Part shown: positions 8,699-17,813 of the stretch, in pieces
Layout of the letters: each line of letters opens with the position of its first letter
How positions within the stretch are numbered: the stretch's first letter is position 1
DNA from: Verrucomicrobiota bacterium
Lineage (GTDB): Bacteria > Verrucomicrobiota > Verrucomicrobiia > Chthoniobacterales > SZAS-18
Reading direction: 5' to 3'
Length of the DNA stretch: 64,000 nucleotides
NCBI GenBank assembly: GCA_025353105.1
Contig: JANXRG010000035.1
Location: 93,092 to 157,091 of the forward strand
Notes under the pieces: generated by a model
Told to the model about the DNA's origin: nothing
The model's input: only the letters and a program-made list of their open reading frames with translations
Database searches by the model: none
Program-made: the position numbers and the translations under genes

Positions 8699-9424
8699 AT
8701 GCCGCCGAACCCGTTTGCTTGGAGATCTGAACTCGCGACGGCGGACGCGAAACCCGCCCGTCTCGAATTCTGGTTCGATTTTGCGAGCACGTATTCGTAC
8801 GTGGCCGCGATGCGGATTGAAGGAATGTGTCGCGACGCCGGAGTGGATCTCATGTGGAAACCGTTTCTGCTTGGTCCGATTTTCGCTCAGCAGGGCTCCA
8901 GCGACTCACCCTTTAATCTCCATCCCCATCGGGGTGCGTACATGTGGCGCGACCTGGATCGCCTCTGTGCGAAATTCGACCTGCCGTGGCGGCGTCCGTC
9001 GCATTTTCCACGAGCCTCCACGCTCGCGGCGCGGGTCGCGTGCGAAATCGCGGACAAACCCTGGGCGGGCGATTACATCGGTGGGGTTTTCGCGGCGAAT
9101 TTTGGCGAGGATCGGGAAATCGGCGAACGCGCCGTGATCGTGGAAATCCTCACTGGTTTGGGTCACGACGCTGGCGAAGTCCTCGCGCTTGCGGAATCGC
9201 CGGAACGGCGCGGAATGTTGCGCGCGAATACGGAACGGGCATTTGCGATCGGCGTGTTTGGCGCACCAAATTGTTACGTCGGCGACGAGTTATTTTGGGG
9301 TGAGGAAGCGCTCGAGGACGCCGTCGCGTGGGCGCTGGGCGTGCGTCCGGTAGGCCGCACGGGATCCCCAAAAGAAAACCGCCGCCAAGCTCCGGGTAAC
9401 ACGGGCGAGGCGGCGGGAGGTTAG
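8699..9424 (+). CDS. DsbA-fold 2-hydroxychromene-2-carboxylate isomerase-like protein
   Basis: A 241-residue cytoplasmic protein of the HCCA isomerase/kappa-class GST group in the thioredoxin superfamily. The first strand reads LEFWFDFASTYSY, where the DsbA CxxC is replaced by a Ser/Tyr region, as in this glutathione-dependent family. Later landmarks are LGPIFAQQG and FGAPNCYVGDELFWGEEAL, the cis-proline and substrate loop. The start lies 4 bp after the amidohydrolase stop. The last ~18 residues (from about PKENRRQ) lie over the inverted repeat and A-run that form the terminator of the convergent nrd operon, so this tail is likely non-conserved. The natural substrate is unknown; no naphthalene-pathway genes are nearby. 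Confidence 0.82.
   Translation: MPPNPFAWRSELATADAKPARLEFWFDFASTYSYVAAMRIEGMCRDAGVDLMWKPFLLGPIFAQQGSSDSPFNLHPHRGAYMWRDLDRLCAKFDLPWRRPSHFPRASTLAARVACEIADKPWAGDYIGGVFAANFGEDREIGERAVIVEILTGLGHDAGEVLALAESPERRGMLRANTERAFAIGVFGAPNCYVGDELFWGEEALEDAVAWALGVRPVGRTGSPKENRRQAPGNTGEAAGG
9370..9416 (-). terminator. Intrinsic terminator of the nrdAB operon
   Basis: Read on the minus strand, a perfect 8-bp stem CCGCCGCC/GGCGGCGG (9416-9409 pairing with 9386-9379) is followed by TTTTCTTTT (9378-9370). It starts 34 bp after the nrdB stop. It sits entirely inside the 3' end of the plus-strand isomerase gene. Confidence 0.85.
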
Positions 9425-9450
9425 GTGGGGGTCCCAGGGAAGTCTGATTC

Positions 9451-10512
9451 TCACCAGTCCAGCGACGCGGTTTTCTGGTACTCGGTCACTCGCGTTTCGA
9501 AGAAGTTCTTTTCTTTGCCGAGATCGATCGTTTCACCGAGCCAGGGAAACGGATTGCGGCTGCCCCAGCGGGACTTCATGCCGATGCGCTCGAGGCGTCG
9601 ATCCGCGATGTGCTCGACGTATTCATTGAAGACGTTCGCGTTCAACCCAAGGATGCCGGTGGGCAGGCAATCCTGCGCGTAGGCAATCTCGAGTTCGACG
9701 GCTTTCTCGATCATCGCGAGGATTTCCGCCTGCAATTCCGACGTCCACGCCTCAGGGTTCTCCTCCTTCACGCCGTTGATGAGGTCGATGCCAAAGTTCA
9801 GGTGGATCGACTCGTCGCGCATGATGTACTCGAACTGCTCGCCGATTCCGACCATGCGGTTCTGGCGCTTGAACGAGAGCATCATGACGAAGCCCGAGTA
9901 GAAGAAGATGCCTTCCATGATGACGTAGAAGCCGACGAGGTTCTTGATGAACTTCTGGATGCCTTCGAGGCTGTCCGTCGTGAAATTCGGATTCGCCAGA
10001 TCCTCGGTGAGCGTCATTTCGAACGCGTCCTTGTCGTTGATGCTGTTCACCTCGTGATACATGTTGAAGACCTCGCGCTGGTCAAGCGAGAGCGACTCCA
10101 CGATGTAATGGAAAGTGTGCGTGTGGATGGCCTCCTCGAAGGCCTGGCGCAGCAGGTACTGCCGGCATTCCGGGTTTGTGACGTGCTTGAAGACCGCGAG
10201 TACGATGTTATTGCCGACCAGCGACTCGGCGGTCGAGAAGAAGCCAAGATTGCGCATGATCACGCGGCGTTCGTCCGGCGTGAGGCGGTTGGATTTCCAG
10301 AGCTCGACGTCGCGCTGCATGGGCACCTCGGTGGGCATCCAATGGTTGGCGCAACCGTTGAGGTAATGCTCCCAGGCCCACTGGTATTTCAGCGGCATGA
10401 GTTGGTTCACATCGACCGACTTGCAGTTGATGAGGCGCTTGTCCTCGGGATTGATGCGTTTGCTCAGATCGTGAGAGGTTGGGCGTTCGCCCGTGGCGTT
10501 ACAGCAGGACAT
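9451..10512 (-). CDS. nrdB: Ribonucleoside-diphosphate reductase small subunit, class Ic (Mn/Fe) type
   Basis: A 353-residue R2 subunit that makes the oxidant used by NrdA to reduce ribonucleotides. The metal ligands are E96 (STAESL), E127 and H130 ([10 protein letters not shown]), E200 (IMEGIFF), E234 and H237 (RDESIH). The position of the class Ia tyrosyl radical (four residues after H130) is F134, and the first ligand is Glu rather than Asp. These are the features of class Ic enzymes such as Chlamydia trachomatis R2, which use a Mn(IV)/Fe(III) cofactor. As I recall the Chlamydia numbering (E89, F127, Y222, Y338), every key residue is offset by exactly +7, including W58, Y229 and Y345 of the radical path. 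The gene lies 55 bp downstream of nrdA. Confidence 0.95.
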   Translation of the reverse strand: MSCCNATGERPTSHDLSKRINPEDKRLINCKSVDVNQLMPLKYQWAWEHYLNGCANHWMPTEVPMQRDVELWKSNRLTPDERRVIMRNLGFFSTAESLVGNNIVLAVFKHVTNPECRQYLLRQAFEEAIHTHTFHYIVESLSLDQREVFNMYHEVNSINDKDAFEMTLTEDLANPNFTTDSLEGIQKFIKNLVGFYVIMEGIFFYSGFVMMLSFKRQNRMVGIGEQFEYIMRDESIHLNFGIDLINGVKEENPEAWTSELQAEILAMIEKAVELEIAYAQDCLPTGILGLNANVFNEYVEHIADRRLERIGMKSRWGSRNPFPWLGETIDLGKEKNFFETRVTEYQKTASLDW

Positions 10513-10567
10513 ATACAGCTAGGTTCCTTGGATGGTTAGGTGAGGTGACGGGGGAGGTGAAATCCGG

Positions 10568-13495
10568 CTATTGGCACGCTTCGCACGTGGGATCGAGCAC
10601 GCTGCAGGCCTGAACATTGGTCATGTCGGTGGCTGCGGCGATGACCACGGCGGGTGCGTCGACGCGTGCCGCGGGCGTGGCGGGATCGCGATCGATCTTG
10701 ATGTTCGCCGACGCGCTCTTGTTTTTCATCCAGCGTGGCTGCATCCCGCGCTTGTTGATATCGAGCGTGGACTTCTCGATCTGCGTGGCGGCAAGGGTGC
10801 GCAGGTAATAGGTCGTCTTCAGACCCTTGCGCCACCCCAGCAAATACATGTCGTTCAGCTTTCGGCCGTTCGGCGCCGCCATGTAGAGGTTGAGTGACTG
10901 GCCCATGTCGATCCACTTCTGCCGCCGGCTCGCGCACTCGATGAGCCAGTGCGTATCGATCTGAAAGGCGGTGCGGAATGTTTCCTTGATGTCGTCGGGG
11001 ATGCGCTCGATTTCACCGAGTTCGCCGTCAAAATACTTGAGGTCATTGACCATCTCGTCGTCCCACAACTGGCGCGCCTTGAGCGCCTCGATGAGGTAAT
11101 CGTTGATCGTCGTGAAATCGCCCGAGAGGTTCGCTTTTACGAACAGGTTCTTGTACATCGGCTCGATCGACTGGCTTACCCCGACAATGTTCGAGATCGT
11201 TGCGGTGGGCGCGATGGCCATGCAGTTGGAGTTGCGCATGCCGTGCGCCTTAATCGCCTCGCGCACCCTGGCCCAGTCCATCGTGATGGAACGATCCACG
11301 TCCACGTTGCCGCCGCGCTCCTTCAAGAGCAAATCGGCGCTGTCGTAGGGCAGCAGTCCGCGGTCCCACTTCGAGCCGCGGAAGCTCTGGTAGGAGCCGC
11401 GCTCACGGGCGAGCTCGGTGCTGGCGAGGATGGCGAAGTACGAAATCGCCTCCATGGATCGATCCGCGAATTCCACGGCCGCGTCGCTCGCGTAACCAAT
11501 CCCGAGCTTGTAAAGCGCGTCCTGGAAACCCATCAGTCCCAGGCCAACCGGGCGATGCTTGAGATTGGCGTTTCGCGCCTCGGCAATCGGGTAATAATTG
11601 ATGTCGATGACGTTATCGAGCATCCGCATCGCGGTGCGAATCGTGTCGCCGAGCAGCGCGTGATCGATGCCGTCCGCCGTGACGTGGGCGGAGAGGTTGA
11701 TCGATCCGAGATTGCAGACCGCGACCTCATCTTCCGACGTATTCAAGAGTATCTCGGTGCAAAGATTCGATGAATGCACCACGCCCATGTGGTCCTGCGG
11801 CGAGCAGATGTTCGAGGGATCCTTGAACGTGATCCAAGGATGTCCCGTCTCGAAGAGCAGCGTGAGCATCTTGCGCCAGAGCTGGACGGCCTCGAGCCGG
11901 CGGAAATGCTTGAGCTCGCCGCGATCCGCCATCGCCTCGTATTCGGTGTAGCGCTCCTCGAACGCGCGGCCGTAAAGATCATGCAGATCCGGCACGTCGG
12001 CCGGGCTGAAGAGCGTCCAGGGACCGCCTTGCGCCACGCGCTTCATGAACAAATCGGGAATCCAGTTCGCCGTGTTCATGTCGTGCGTGCGTCGCCGCTC
12101 GTCGCCGGTGTTCTTGCGCAGTTCGAGGAAATCCTCGATGTCGAGGTGCCACGTCTCGAGGTACGCGCACATCGCGCCCTTGCGCTTGCCGCCCTGGTTC
12201 ACCGCCACCGCCGTGTCGTTGGCCACCTTGAGAAACGGCACCACGCCCTGACTCTCGCCGTTCGTGCCGCGGATCAGCGTGCCGGTTGCGCGCACGTTGG
12301 TCCAATCGTTACCGAGGCCGCCCGCCCATTTCGAGAGCTTGGCGTCGTCGGAGATGACCTTGAAAATATGGTCGAGGTCGTCCATCACCGTGCTCAGGTA
12401 GCACGAGGAAAGCTGCGGATGGAGCGTGCCGCTGTTGAAAAGCGTGGGCGTGCTCGAGGTGAACCGGAACGTGGAGAGCAACTCGTAGAACTCGATCGCC
12501 TTCTCGTTTTTCGCGTCGCCTTCCACGATGGCCAGGCCCATCGCCACCCGCATCCAGAAAAATTGCGGCACCTCGAAACGACGCCCGCGATGATGCAGCA
12601 GGTAGCGGTCATACACCGTCTGGATGCCCATGTATTGGAACTGCCGGTCGCGTTCCGGCTTCATCGCCGCAGACAGCCGCGGGAGATCAAAATTCAATAG
12701 GCTGGAGTCCAGCCGGCCGACCTCGACGCCGAACTCGATGTGCTGCGCGAAGCGCTCCCGGTGCGCCTGGGCGACATTCGTCGGATCGATGTTGGTGGTG
12801 GTGAAGACCTCTCGGTAAATCGCGTTCAGCAGCAGGCGCGCGGAGACGTAGCTGTACGTCGGGTCGCGTTCGACCCGCGCCTTGGCGGCAAAGAGCATCG
12901 CCTTCTCGACCTCGTGCAACTGCAGGCCGTCGTACACGTTGCGCAAGGTTTCCTGCGCGAGTTCGCGCCAATCGCAAATCGACTCGTAGCCCGCGCACGC
13001 GCGAATCAGTTCCCGGCGGATCTCCTGCACGTCCAGCGGCTGCTGGGTGCCGTCGGCCAGCGTCACGGCAATTTGCGGCTCCGTGGAAGCCGGCGCGCCA
13101 TCTTTCGTCCCGTTCAGCAGTCGGGCCTTCCGGCGTTCCTCGCGGAACAGGATGTAGCCGCGCGCCACGGCGTGCTTCCCGGCAAACATCAGCTCCGTCT
13201 CGACGAGGTCCTGGATCAACTCGATTTCTAGGTCGCGGCCCGACCGTGCGGCCGTCACGGACTTCTGCACGACGGATTGCGTCAGGCAATCGACATCGAG
13301 CCGGACGGAATCGGGCAGGAGGGCGTCGCGACCCAGCTCAAGCACGTCGCGAAAGGCGCCTTCGATGGCCAGCGAGACGCGGGCCTCATCGAACGGTACG
13401 GCGCGGCCGTCCCGCTTTCGCACCGTCAAGGGCGCGGCTTCGGGGGCGACGGGGATTTCGAGCTTGAAGAGCGGCTGGGATTCGGGCGCGGGCAT
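10568..13495 (-). CDS. nrdA: Ribonucleoside-diphosphate reductase large subunit
   Basis: A 975-residue class I R1 subunit. An ATP-cone lies at about residues 23-115 ([16 protein letters not shown]). A second, more degenerate cone-like segment follows at about 141-230 ([16 protein letters not shown]). The catalytic barrel has the redox pair C365 (LSSCYLS) and C594 ([10 protein letters not shown]), and the finger-loop residues N577, C579 and E581 (SNLCTEI). The C-terminal shuttle cysteines are C971 and C974 (PTCEACQ). Two N-terminal cones suggest dATP/ATP overall allostery. It starts with ATG at 13495 and leads a two-gene operon with nrdB, ended by the terminator at 9370-9416. A 20-bp palindrome lies about 217 bp upstream. 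Confidence 0.96.
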   Translation of the reverse strand: MPAPESQPLFKLEIPVAPEAAPLTVRKRDGRAVPFDEARVSLAIEGAFRDVLELGRDALLPDSVRLDVDCLTQSVVQKSVTAARSGRDLEIELIQDLVETELMFAGKHAVARGYILFREERRKARLLNGTKDGAPASTEPQIAVTLADGTQQPLDVQEIRRELIRACAGYESICDWRELAQETLRNVYDGLQLHEVEKAMLFAAKARVERDPTYSYVSARLLLNAIYREVFTTTNIDPTNVAQAHRERFAQHIEFGVEVGRLDSSLLNFDLPRLSAAMKPERDRQFQYMGIQTVYDRYLLHHRGRRFEVPQFFWMRVAMGLAIVEGDAKNEKAIEFYELLSTFRFTSSTPTLFNSGTLHPQLSSCYLSTVMDDLDHIFKVISDDAKLSKWAGGLGNDWTNVRATGTLIRGTNGESQGVVPFLKVANDTAVAVNQGGKRKGAMCAYLETWHLDIEDFLELRKNTGDERRRTHDMNTANWIPDLFMKRVAQGGPWTLFSPADVPDLHDLYGRAFEERYTEYEAMADRGELKHFRRLEAVQLWRKMLTLLFETGHPWITFKDPSNICSPQDHMGVVHSSNLCTEILLNTSEDEVAVCNLGSINLSAHVTADGIDHALLGDTIRTAMRMLDNVIDINYYPIAEARNANLKHRPVGLGLMGFQDALYKLGIGYASDAAVEFADRSMEAISYFAILASTELARERGSYQSFRGSKWDRGLLPYDSADLLLKERGGNVDVDRSITMDWARVREAIKAHGMRNSNCMAIAPTATISNIVGVSQSIEPMYKNLFVKANLSGDFTTINDYLIEALKARQLWDDEMVNDLKYFDGELGEIERIPDDIKETFRTAFQIDTHWLIECASRRQKWIDMGQSLNLYMAAPNGRKLNDMYLLGWRKGLKTTYYLRTLAATQIEKSTLDINKRGMQPRWMKNKSASANIKIDRDPATPAARVDAPAVVIAAATDMTNVQACSVLDPTCEACQ

Positions 13496-13891
13496 GGACG
13501 GGACAACGGGTTAAGGGTGCTGGCAGGGGGGAGGGCGAGCGGTACAACAGGTGGGATGTTCCTGACGGCGTCCGAGACCGCTCTTGCCCGCCCGGCATCC
13601 CCCAATCTTAACGAGGGCACCGCACGAGACCGCAGAATCGGCTGGACCTCCCTTCGTCGGCGAACAAGCGGCTTCAGAAGTCATCTTCCGAATCCGCTCT
13701 CTCACCGACGCAGCTACTACAGGTAGTAGCTAGGCTTCATTCGAAGCGCAACGAGTAGAGCATTCCGCAGAAATGCGATCAACATAATTCGCTTCTCAAA
13801 AGTGAATTTTTCAGAGCGGAAGCCCTAAATTTTACTTGCGCTATGGCCAAAGCATCACCCGTCTTGGCCTGATTTTTCTCGCGTCGCAGAA
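13496..13891. other. Intergenic region upstream of nrdA, downstream of hldD
   Basis: About 396 bp without a supportable gene. It should carry the nrdAB promoter (minus strand). It contains the palindrome at 13712-13731, a short GCTTC/GAAGC dyad just beyond it, and a noticeably A/T-rich stretch at about 13780-13850. No convincing -35/-10 pair could be fixed, and no NrdR box matching the usual 16-bp consensus was seen. Confidence 0.5.
13712..13731. promoter_or_regulatory. 20-bp perfect palindrome upstream of nrdAB (candidate operator)
   Basis: Two perfect 9-nt arms, AGCTACTAC and GTAGTAGCT, are separated by AG. The site lies about 217 bp before the nrdA start codon. It does not match the NrdR-box consensus, so if it is a binding site the regulator is unknown. 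It could also form a small hairpin in a long 5' leader. Confidence 0.4.
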
Positions 13892-14920
13892 TTACTTTGC
13901 GGCGGATTCGTCGCCGAGATATTCACCGGTCGCGAGATAGCTCGTGACGTAGTCCGCGACACTTTCGGCCAAGGGAGACGCGGCGGGTAGTGTGGGAGCC
14001 GCGTCCCGCAATTTGGCAACGTCGGCTTGCGTGAAATATTGATATTTTCCGCGCAGCTCCTCCGGCATCTCAATGAATTCAACCTTTGCGGGTTTTCCCA
14101 GCGCCTTGAAAATAGCGTCGGTGAGCTGGAGCCACGTGCTGGCGACGCCCGAGCCGACATTAAACAGGCCCGTCGCCGCGGGGTTTTCCGCCAGCGCGAG
14201 CGTCATCGCGACCGCGTCCTTCACGTACAGAAAATCGCGCTTCTGTTCGCCGTCGCGGTAATCGGGCCGGTAGCTCTTGAACAATTGCACGCGGCCGGTC
14301 TCGACGATTTGGCCATACGCCTTGTGCACGAGCGAGCGCATGTCGCCCTTGTGCGACTCGTTGGGTCCAAACACGTTAAAATACTTTATTCCCGTGATGC
14401 GGTGCAGCATTCCGCGGCGCAATGCGTGGAGATCGAAGAGGTGTTTCGAGTAGCCATACATGTTGAGTGGCCGGAGCGGAGCGAGCTTGGACTCGTCGCG
14501 GTCGTCCATGCCCCGTGTGCCGTCGCCGTAGGTCGCCGCGGAGGATGCGTAGACGAAGCGTGCCCCGCGACGCAGCGCCCAGTCGGCGAGGAATTTGGTG
14601 TAGTTGAAATTGTTTCCGATGAGATAGGACGCATCCTTCTGGGTCGTGGACGAGCAGGCACCGAGGTGAAAGACGGTGGTGATATCCTCCAGAGTGGTGC
14701 GCTCTTCCTCGACGCGGCGCGCCAGATCGTCAGCTTCAAGATAGTCATCGAACCGCAACGGGGTGAGGTTTTTCCACTTTTCGTCGTGGCCGAGAAAATC
14801 GGTGACCAGGATGCGGTCAAGGCCGCGGCGATTAAGCCCCCAGATCAGCGCGGAGCCGATGAATCCGGCGCCTCCGGTGACGAGGATGCGGCCTCTGCTC
14901 AAATCGTGCTCGGTCGGCAT
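13892..14920 (-). CDS. hldD: ADP-L-glycero-D-manno-heptose 6-epimerase
   Basis: A 342-residue short-chain dehydrogenase/reductase that epimerises ADP-D-glycero- to ADP-L-glycero-manno-heptose for the LPS inner core. The Rossmann motif TGGAGFIG lies at about residues 15-22. Family motifs are DFLGHDEKWKNL, FHLGACSSTT and the catalytic YxxxK Y155-GYS-K159. Downstream are the epimerase signature FNVFGPNESHKG and RDFLYVKDA. Length and motifs match HldD/RfaD closely. It supports a heptose-containing LPS, hence a Gram-negative envelope. The gene appears monocistronic; other heptose genes are not in the window. Confidence 0.95.
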   Translation of the reverse strand: MPTEHDLSRGRILVTGGAGFIGSALIWGLNRRGLDRILVTDFLGHDEKWKNLTPLRFDDYLEADDLARRVEEERTTLEDITTVFHLGACSSTTQKDASYLIGNNFNYTKFLADWALRRGARFVYASSAATYGDGTRGMDDRDESKLAPLRPLNMYGYSKHLFDLHALRRGMLHRITGIKYFNVFGPNESHKGDMRSLVHKAYGQIVETGRVQLFKSYRPDYRDGEQKRDFLYVKDAVAMTLALAENPAATGLFNVGSGVASTWLQLTDAIFKALGKPAKVEFIEMPEELRGKYQYFTQADVAKLRDAAPTLPAASPLAESVADYVTSYLATGEYLGDESAAK

Positions 14921-15002
14921 GGTCTGAGATTAGGCCGGGATGCGCCGCGTGCAATCGCGGCGGTGAGAACGAGCTGGAACGTCCACGTCGCCCGCCTCCG
15001 CC

Positions 15003-15791
15003 CTAAATCCACCGCGGCTTCCCGGGCGCGCCCTCGATCAACTCGTGTTTGTGCAGCAGCCGGCCGAACTCGCCGATCGCGCGCTTCTCCGCCTCACCCA
15101 AATCGTAACGAATGCATTGCATGAGGTAAAAGCGCGCAAATTCGGGATGGGCCCCGCCGTGCCGGCCAATCACCGCCTCCAATCGTCTCATGTTTTCCTG
15201 TTTCCATCTGCGCAGCATCCGCGCGAGCCGCGTCGCCCCCCTCACGCCCTCCCGCACGAGCCAGGCCGCGAAGACAAATGGCAGCCCGGTCATCCGGTGC
15301 CACTCCGCGCCAAGATCCAGAATTTCAAAGCGATCGCCGTGCGCCGCGCGAAAACGATTCGCCTGGTCGCCAATCAACAGCAGGCCTTCGTCCCGCCGCG
15401 GCTCGGGCGGCGTCTCCAGAACCGAAGCGTCAAAATCCTCGTACCGCGGGTGAAGCGAGTGAAACTCCGCGAGCAACACGCGCAACAGGTGCGACGACGA
15501 GCGCGACGACGGATCGAGCCGGACGCGGCGGAGCGACTGGATCGGCCCGCGATGCGCGAGAAAAACCGAGTGCACCGACCCGTGGCACGCGATCGCGGCG
15601 CGGTCGACGATCGCGTAATGCGGATTTCGCATCCACTCAAAGATCGGACAGAGCCCGGCGTCGAGTTCGCCCGCCGCGAGCTTGTCCGCCAACGCCGCAG
15701 GCTGATGAAAGCTGACCTCACGCGCATGGCCGTAGATCAGCGGCTTGGCGTTGAGATAGCGCACGCAGCCAATGCGGGGGAGCCGTTGCAC
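15003..15791 (-). CDS. mqnA: Chorismate dehydratase MqnA (futalosine menaquinone pathway)
   Basis: A 262-residue MqnA/MqnD-fold protein expected to convert chorismate to 3-enolpyruvylbenzoate, the first step of the futalosine route to menaquinone. The N-terminus RIGCVRYLNAKPLIYG is the diagnostic MqnA motif. ELDAGLCPIFEW and the SSRSSSHLLRVLL substrate-binding stretch follow. It uses a GTG start at 15791, only 6 bp after the mqnE stop, so the two form an operon with the order of the first two pathway reactions reversed. The later pathway genes mqnB, mqnC and mqnD are not in this window. Confidence 0.93.
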   Translation of the reverse strand: MQRLPRIGCVRYLNAKPLIYGHAREVSFHQPAALADKLAAGELDAGLCPIFEWMRNPHYAIVDRAAIACHGSVHSVFLAHRGPIQSLRRVRLDPSSRSSSHLLRVLLAEFHSLHPRYEDFDASVLETPPEPRRDEGLLLIGDQANRFRAAHGDRFEILDLGAEWHRMTGLPFVFAAWLVREGVRGATRLARMLRRWKQENMRRLEAVIGRHGGAHPEFARFYLMQCIRYDLGEAEKRAIGEFGRLLHKHELIEGAPGKPRWI

Positions 15792-15797
15792 GGGGAG

Positions 15798-16943
15798 TCA
15801 GGAGGCGAGGGCTGGCTTCTCGTTCGGGGCGCCCTCCGGCCGGGTCGACGCGATGCGCCGGTAATACGAGTCACGCTGCCGTGGCTCGCGGCCGGCTTCG
15901 CGGATCGCGCGCTCGAGCGTGCCGACCGTTTGCTCCTGCGGGGTTTTCGCGCCGGCCATGTGGAAGATTTTTTCCTCCATGATCGTCCCGTGGAGGTCGT
16001 CCACGCCGTAGTTCAACGCGATTTGCGCGAGCGGCAGGCCAAGGCTCACCCAGTACGCGGTGACGTGATCGAAATTATCGAGATAGATCCGGCTCACTGC
16101 GAGATTGCGCAATTCCTCGAAGCCCGTCGCGTGACGGATGTGCCGCAGTTCCGGACGCGCGCCCTCCGGCTCGAACGCGAACGGCACGAAGCCGGTGAAT
16201 CCGTGGGTCTCATCCTGCAGCTCGCGCAGGCGGCGCAGATGATCGACGCGGTGCGCGTGCGTTTCGATGTGACCGTACAGCATGGTGCAGGTGCTGCGCC
16301 CACCCAGTTGGTGCCAGGTGCGATGCACTTCGGCCCACTCGTCCGCCGTTTCCTTGCCGCGACAAATTTGATCGCGCACGACCGGGTCGAAAATTTCCGC
16401 GCCACCGCCGGTCAAGGAGCCCAGCCCGGCTTCGCGCAGCGTCTCAAGCGTTTCGCGGATCGTGCGCTTGAACACCCGCTCGGCGAGATGCCGGATCTCG
16501 ACCGCCGTGAAGCATTTCAAATGCAAGTTCGGATCGAGCGCGCGCATCGCGCGCAGCAATTCGAGATACCAGTCGGACTTCAGCGTCGGGTGCAGGCCGC
16601 CGACCATGTGCACCTCCGTGATTCCCTGCTCGAGCGACGATTTCACCGTCGCGGCAATTTCTGAAATCGAATGTTCAAACGCGTGCGCCTCGCGCTTCTT
16701 CGCCCCAAACGCGCAGAACTGGCAGGAGAGAATGCAGACGTTCGCGTAATTGATGTACCGATTGAGAATGTAGGTGGCCACGTTCCCATTCTTCCGCTCG
16801 CGCACGAGGTCTGCGATGCGGCCGAGGGCGTTGATGTCCTGGGTTGCATACAAGATGAGCGCATCGGCGTCGGACACGCGCTGCCCAACGGTCACCTTTT
16901 CGTAAATGGGCCGCAATTCGCTCGGCAGCAGGACGGAATTCAT
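15798..16943 (-). CDS. mqnE: Aminofutalosine synthase MqnE (radical SAM)
   Basis: A 381-residue radical-SAM enzyme that joins SAM to 3-enolpyruvylbenzoate to give 6-amino-6-deoxyfutalosine. The cluster motif CxxxCxxC is C70-C74-C77 (ANVCILSCQFCAFG). MqnE-type features are MVGGLHPTLKSDWYLELL, LKCFTAVEIRH and LTGGGAEIFDPVVRDQIC; these separate it from the related MqnC. The start is ATG at 16943. It leads the mqnE-mqnA operon. A perfect TTGTGA-N6-TCACAA palindrome lies about 25 bp upstream of the start codon, well placed to control transcription. Confidence 0.93.
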   Translation of the reverse strand: MNSVLLPSELRPIYEKVTVGQRVSDADALILYATQDINALGRIADLVRERKNGNVATYILNRYINYANVCILSCQFCAFGAKKREAHAFEHSISEIAATVKSSLEQGITEVHMVGGLHPTLKSDWYLELLRAMRALDPNLHLKCFTAVEIRHLAERVFKRTIRETLETLREAGLGSLTGGGAEIFDPVVRDQICRGKETADEWAEVHRTWHQLGGRSTCTMLYGHIETHAHRVDHLRRLRELQDETHGFTGFVPFAFEPEGARPELRHIRHATGFEELRNLAVSRIYLDNFDHVTAYWVSLGLPLAQIALNYGVDDLHGTIMEEKIFHMAGAKTPQEQTVGTLERAIREAGREPRQRDSYYRRIASTRPEGAPNEKPALAS

Positions 16944-16966
16944 AGGCGTCGCAGCCTCACCGCGGG

Positions 16967-16986
16967 CTTGTGAAAAGTTTCACAAG
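16967..16986. promoter_or_regulatory. Rex/CRP-like operator upstream of mqnE-mqnA
   Basis: A perfect 20-bp palindrome, CTTGTGAAA-AG-TTTCACAAG. Its core TTGTGA-N6-TCACAA (16968-16985) matches the consensus of the NADH-sensing repressor Rex, and also contains the CRP-family half-sites TGTGA-N6-TCACA. It lies 24 bp upstream of the mqnE start on the minus strand and about 144 bp from the plus-strand sigma gene. Control of menaquinone synthesis by redox or catabolite state is inferred. Confidence 0.65.
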
Positions 16987-17129
16987 GAACGGTCCCACAC
17001 GATGGATTTCGTGCAACCAAAAGACGCATGGCACCGTCTTTCCGTCCGGCGGATCGAAACTTTCGCGACGGGAACCGGTTTCAATTGGTTCGACTCGTGC
17101 TCTTTTCACCGGACCGGACCACCGATTTC

Positions 17130-17732
17130 ATGGAAAGCACTGTCACCCCCGAAGCCCAGGACATCGACTGGATGCAGCGGGTGAAGCGGGGCGACCGCGA
17201 CGCGTTCGCGGAGTTGGTCGAGGCGCACCAGGGGCGCGTGATTGGCACGGTGGTGCGCATGCTCGGGCCGGAGACGATGGACGCGGAGGACATTTCGCAG
17301 CAGGTATTTCTGCGGGTGTGGAAATCGGCCGCGCGCTACGAGCCGACGGCGAAATTCACGACGTGGTTGTTCACGATCACGCGCAACCTCGTCTTCAACG
17401 AGTCGCGCCGGCGCAAGAATCGACCGACCTCAAGCCTGGATGCGCCGGGCGCGGGTGGCGATGAGGACGCGAGTCCGCGGCAATTCGCGGACGAAGCGAC
17501 GCCTTCGCCGGAAGCGGCGTTGCTGGAGCGGGAGATGCGGGAGGCGATTGATGCAGCGATCGCGGAGCTGCCGGAGCAGCAGCGGATGGCCGTGGTGCTG
17601 CGGCGGTACGAAGAGATGCCATACGACGAGATCGCGCGCGTGCTTGAGCTGACGGTGCCGGCGGTGAAGAGCCTGTTGTTTCGCGCGCGGACGTTTTTGC
17701 GCGAGCGGCTGGAGAAATATCTGGCGCAGTAG
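17130..17732 (+). CDS. RNA polymerase sigma factor, ECF family
   Basis: A second ECF sigma factor, 200 residues from the ATG at 17130. Region 2 reads RDAFAELVEAHQGRVIGTVV, then DAEDISQQVFLRVWK and KFTTWLFTITRN. The linker is acidic and Ser/Pro-rich. Region 4 reads LPEQQRMAVVLRRYEEMPY, DEIARVLELTVPAVKSLLF. Unlike the sigma at 406-1035, no anti-sigma gene follows; downstream is a hairpin, an interspersed repeat and the convergent dnaA. The open frame extends further upstream, but those residues are not homologous to the family. The regulon is unknown. Confidence 0.9.
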   Translation: MESTVTPEAQDIDWMQRVKRGDRDAFAELVEAHQGRVIGTVVRMLGPETMDAEDISQQVFLRVWKSAARYEPTAKFTTWLFTITRNLVFNESRRRKNRPTSSLDAPGAGGDEDASPRQFADEATPSPEAALLEREMREAIDAAIAELPEQQRMAVVLRRYEEMPYDEIARVLELTVPAVKSLLFRARTFLRERLEKYLAQ

Positions 17733-17737
17733 TGATG

Positions 17738-17760
17738 GCTCGCGTGCGCGAGACGCGAGC
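17738..17760 (+). other. Perfect 8-bp hairpin after the ECF sigma gene
   Basis: GCTCGCGT (17738-17745) and ACGCGAGC (17753-17760) flank a 7-nt loop, starting 5 bp after the sigma stop. There is no U-tract, so it is not a standard intrinsic terminator. It may stabilise the 3' end of the sigma mRNA. Confidence 0.4.
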
Positions 17761-17813
17761 GGCCTGATCGCGCATGTGGGAATTCTGCGGCGTGAGCCGC
17801 TCCAAAAAAATTT

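Noticed and set aside
13496..13891. NrdR box upstream of nrdA
   Set aside because: Looked for the usual paired 16-bp sites; the only strong palindrome does not match the consensus.
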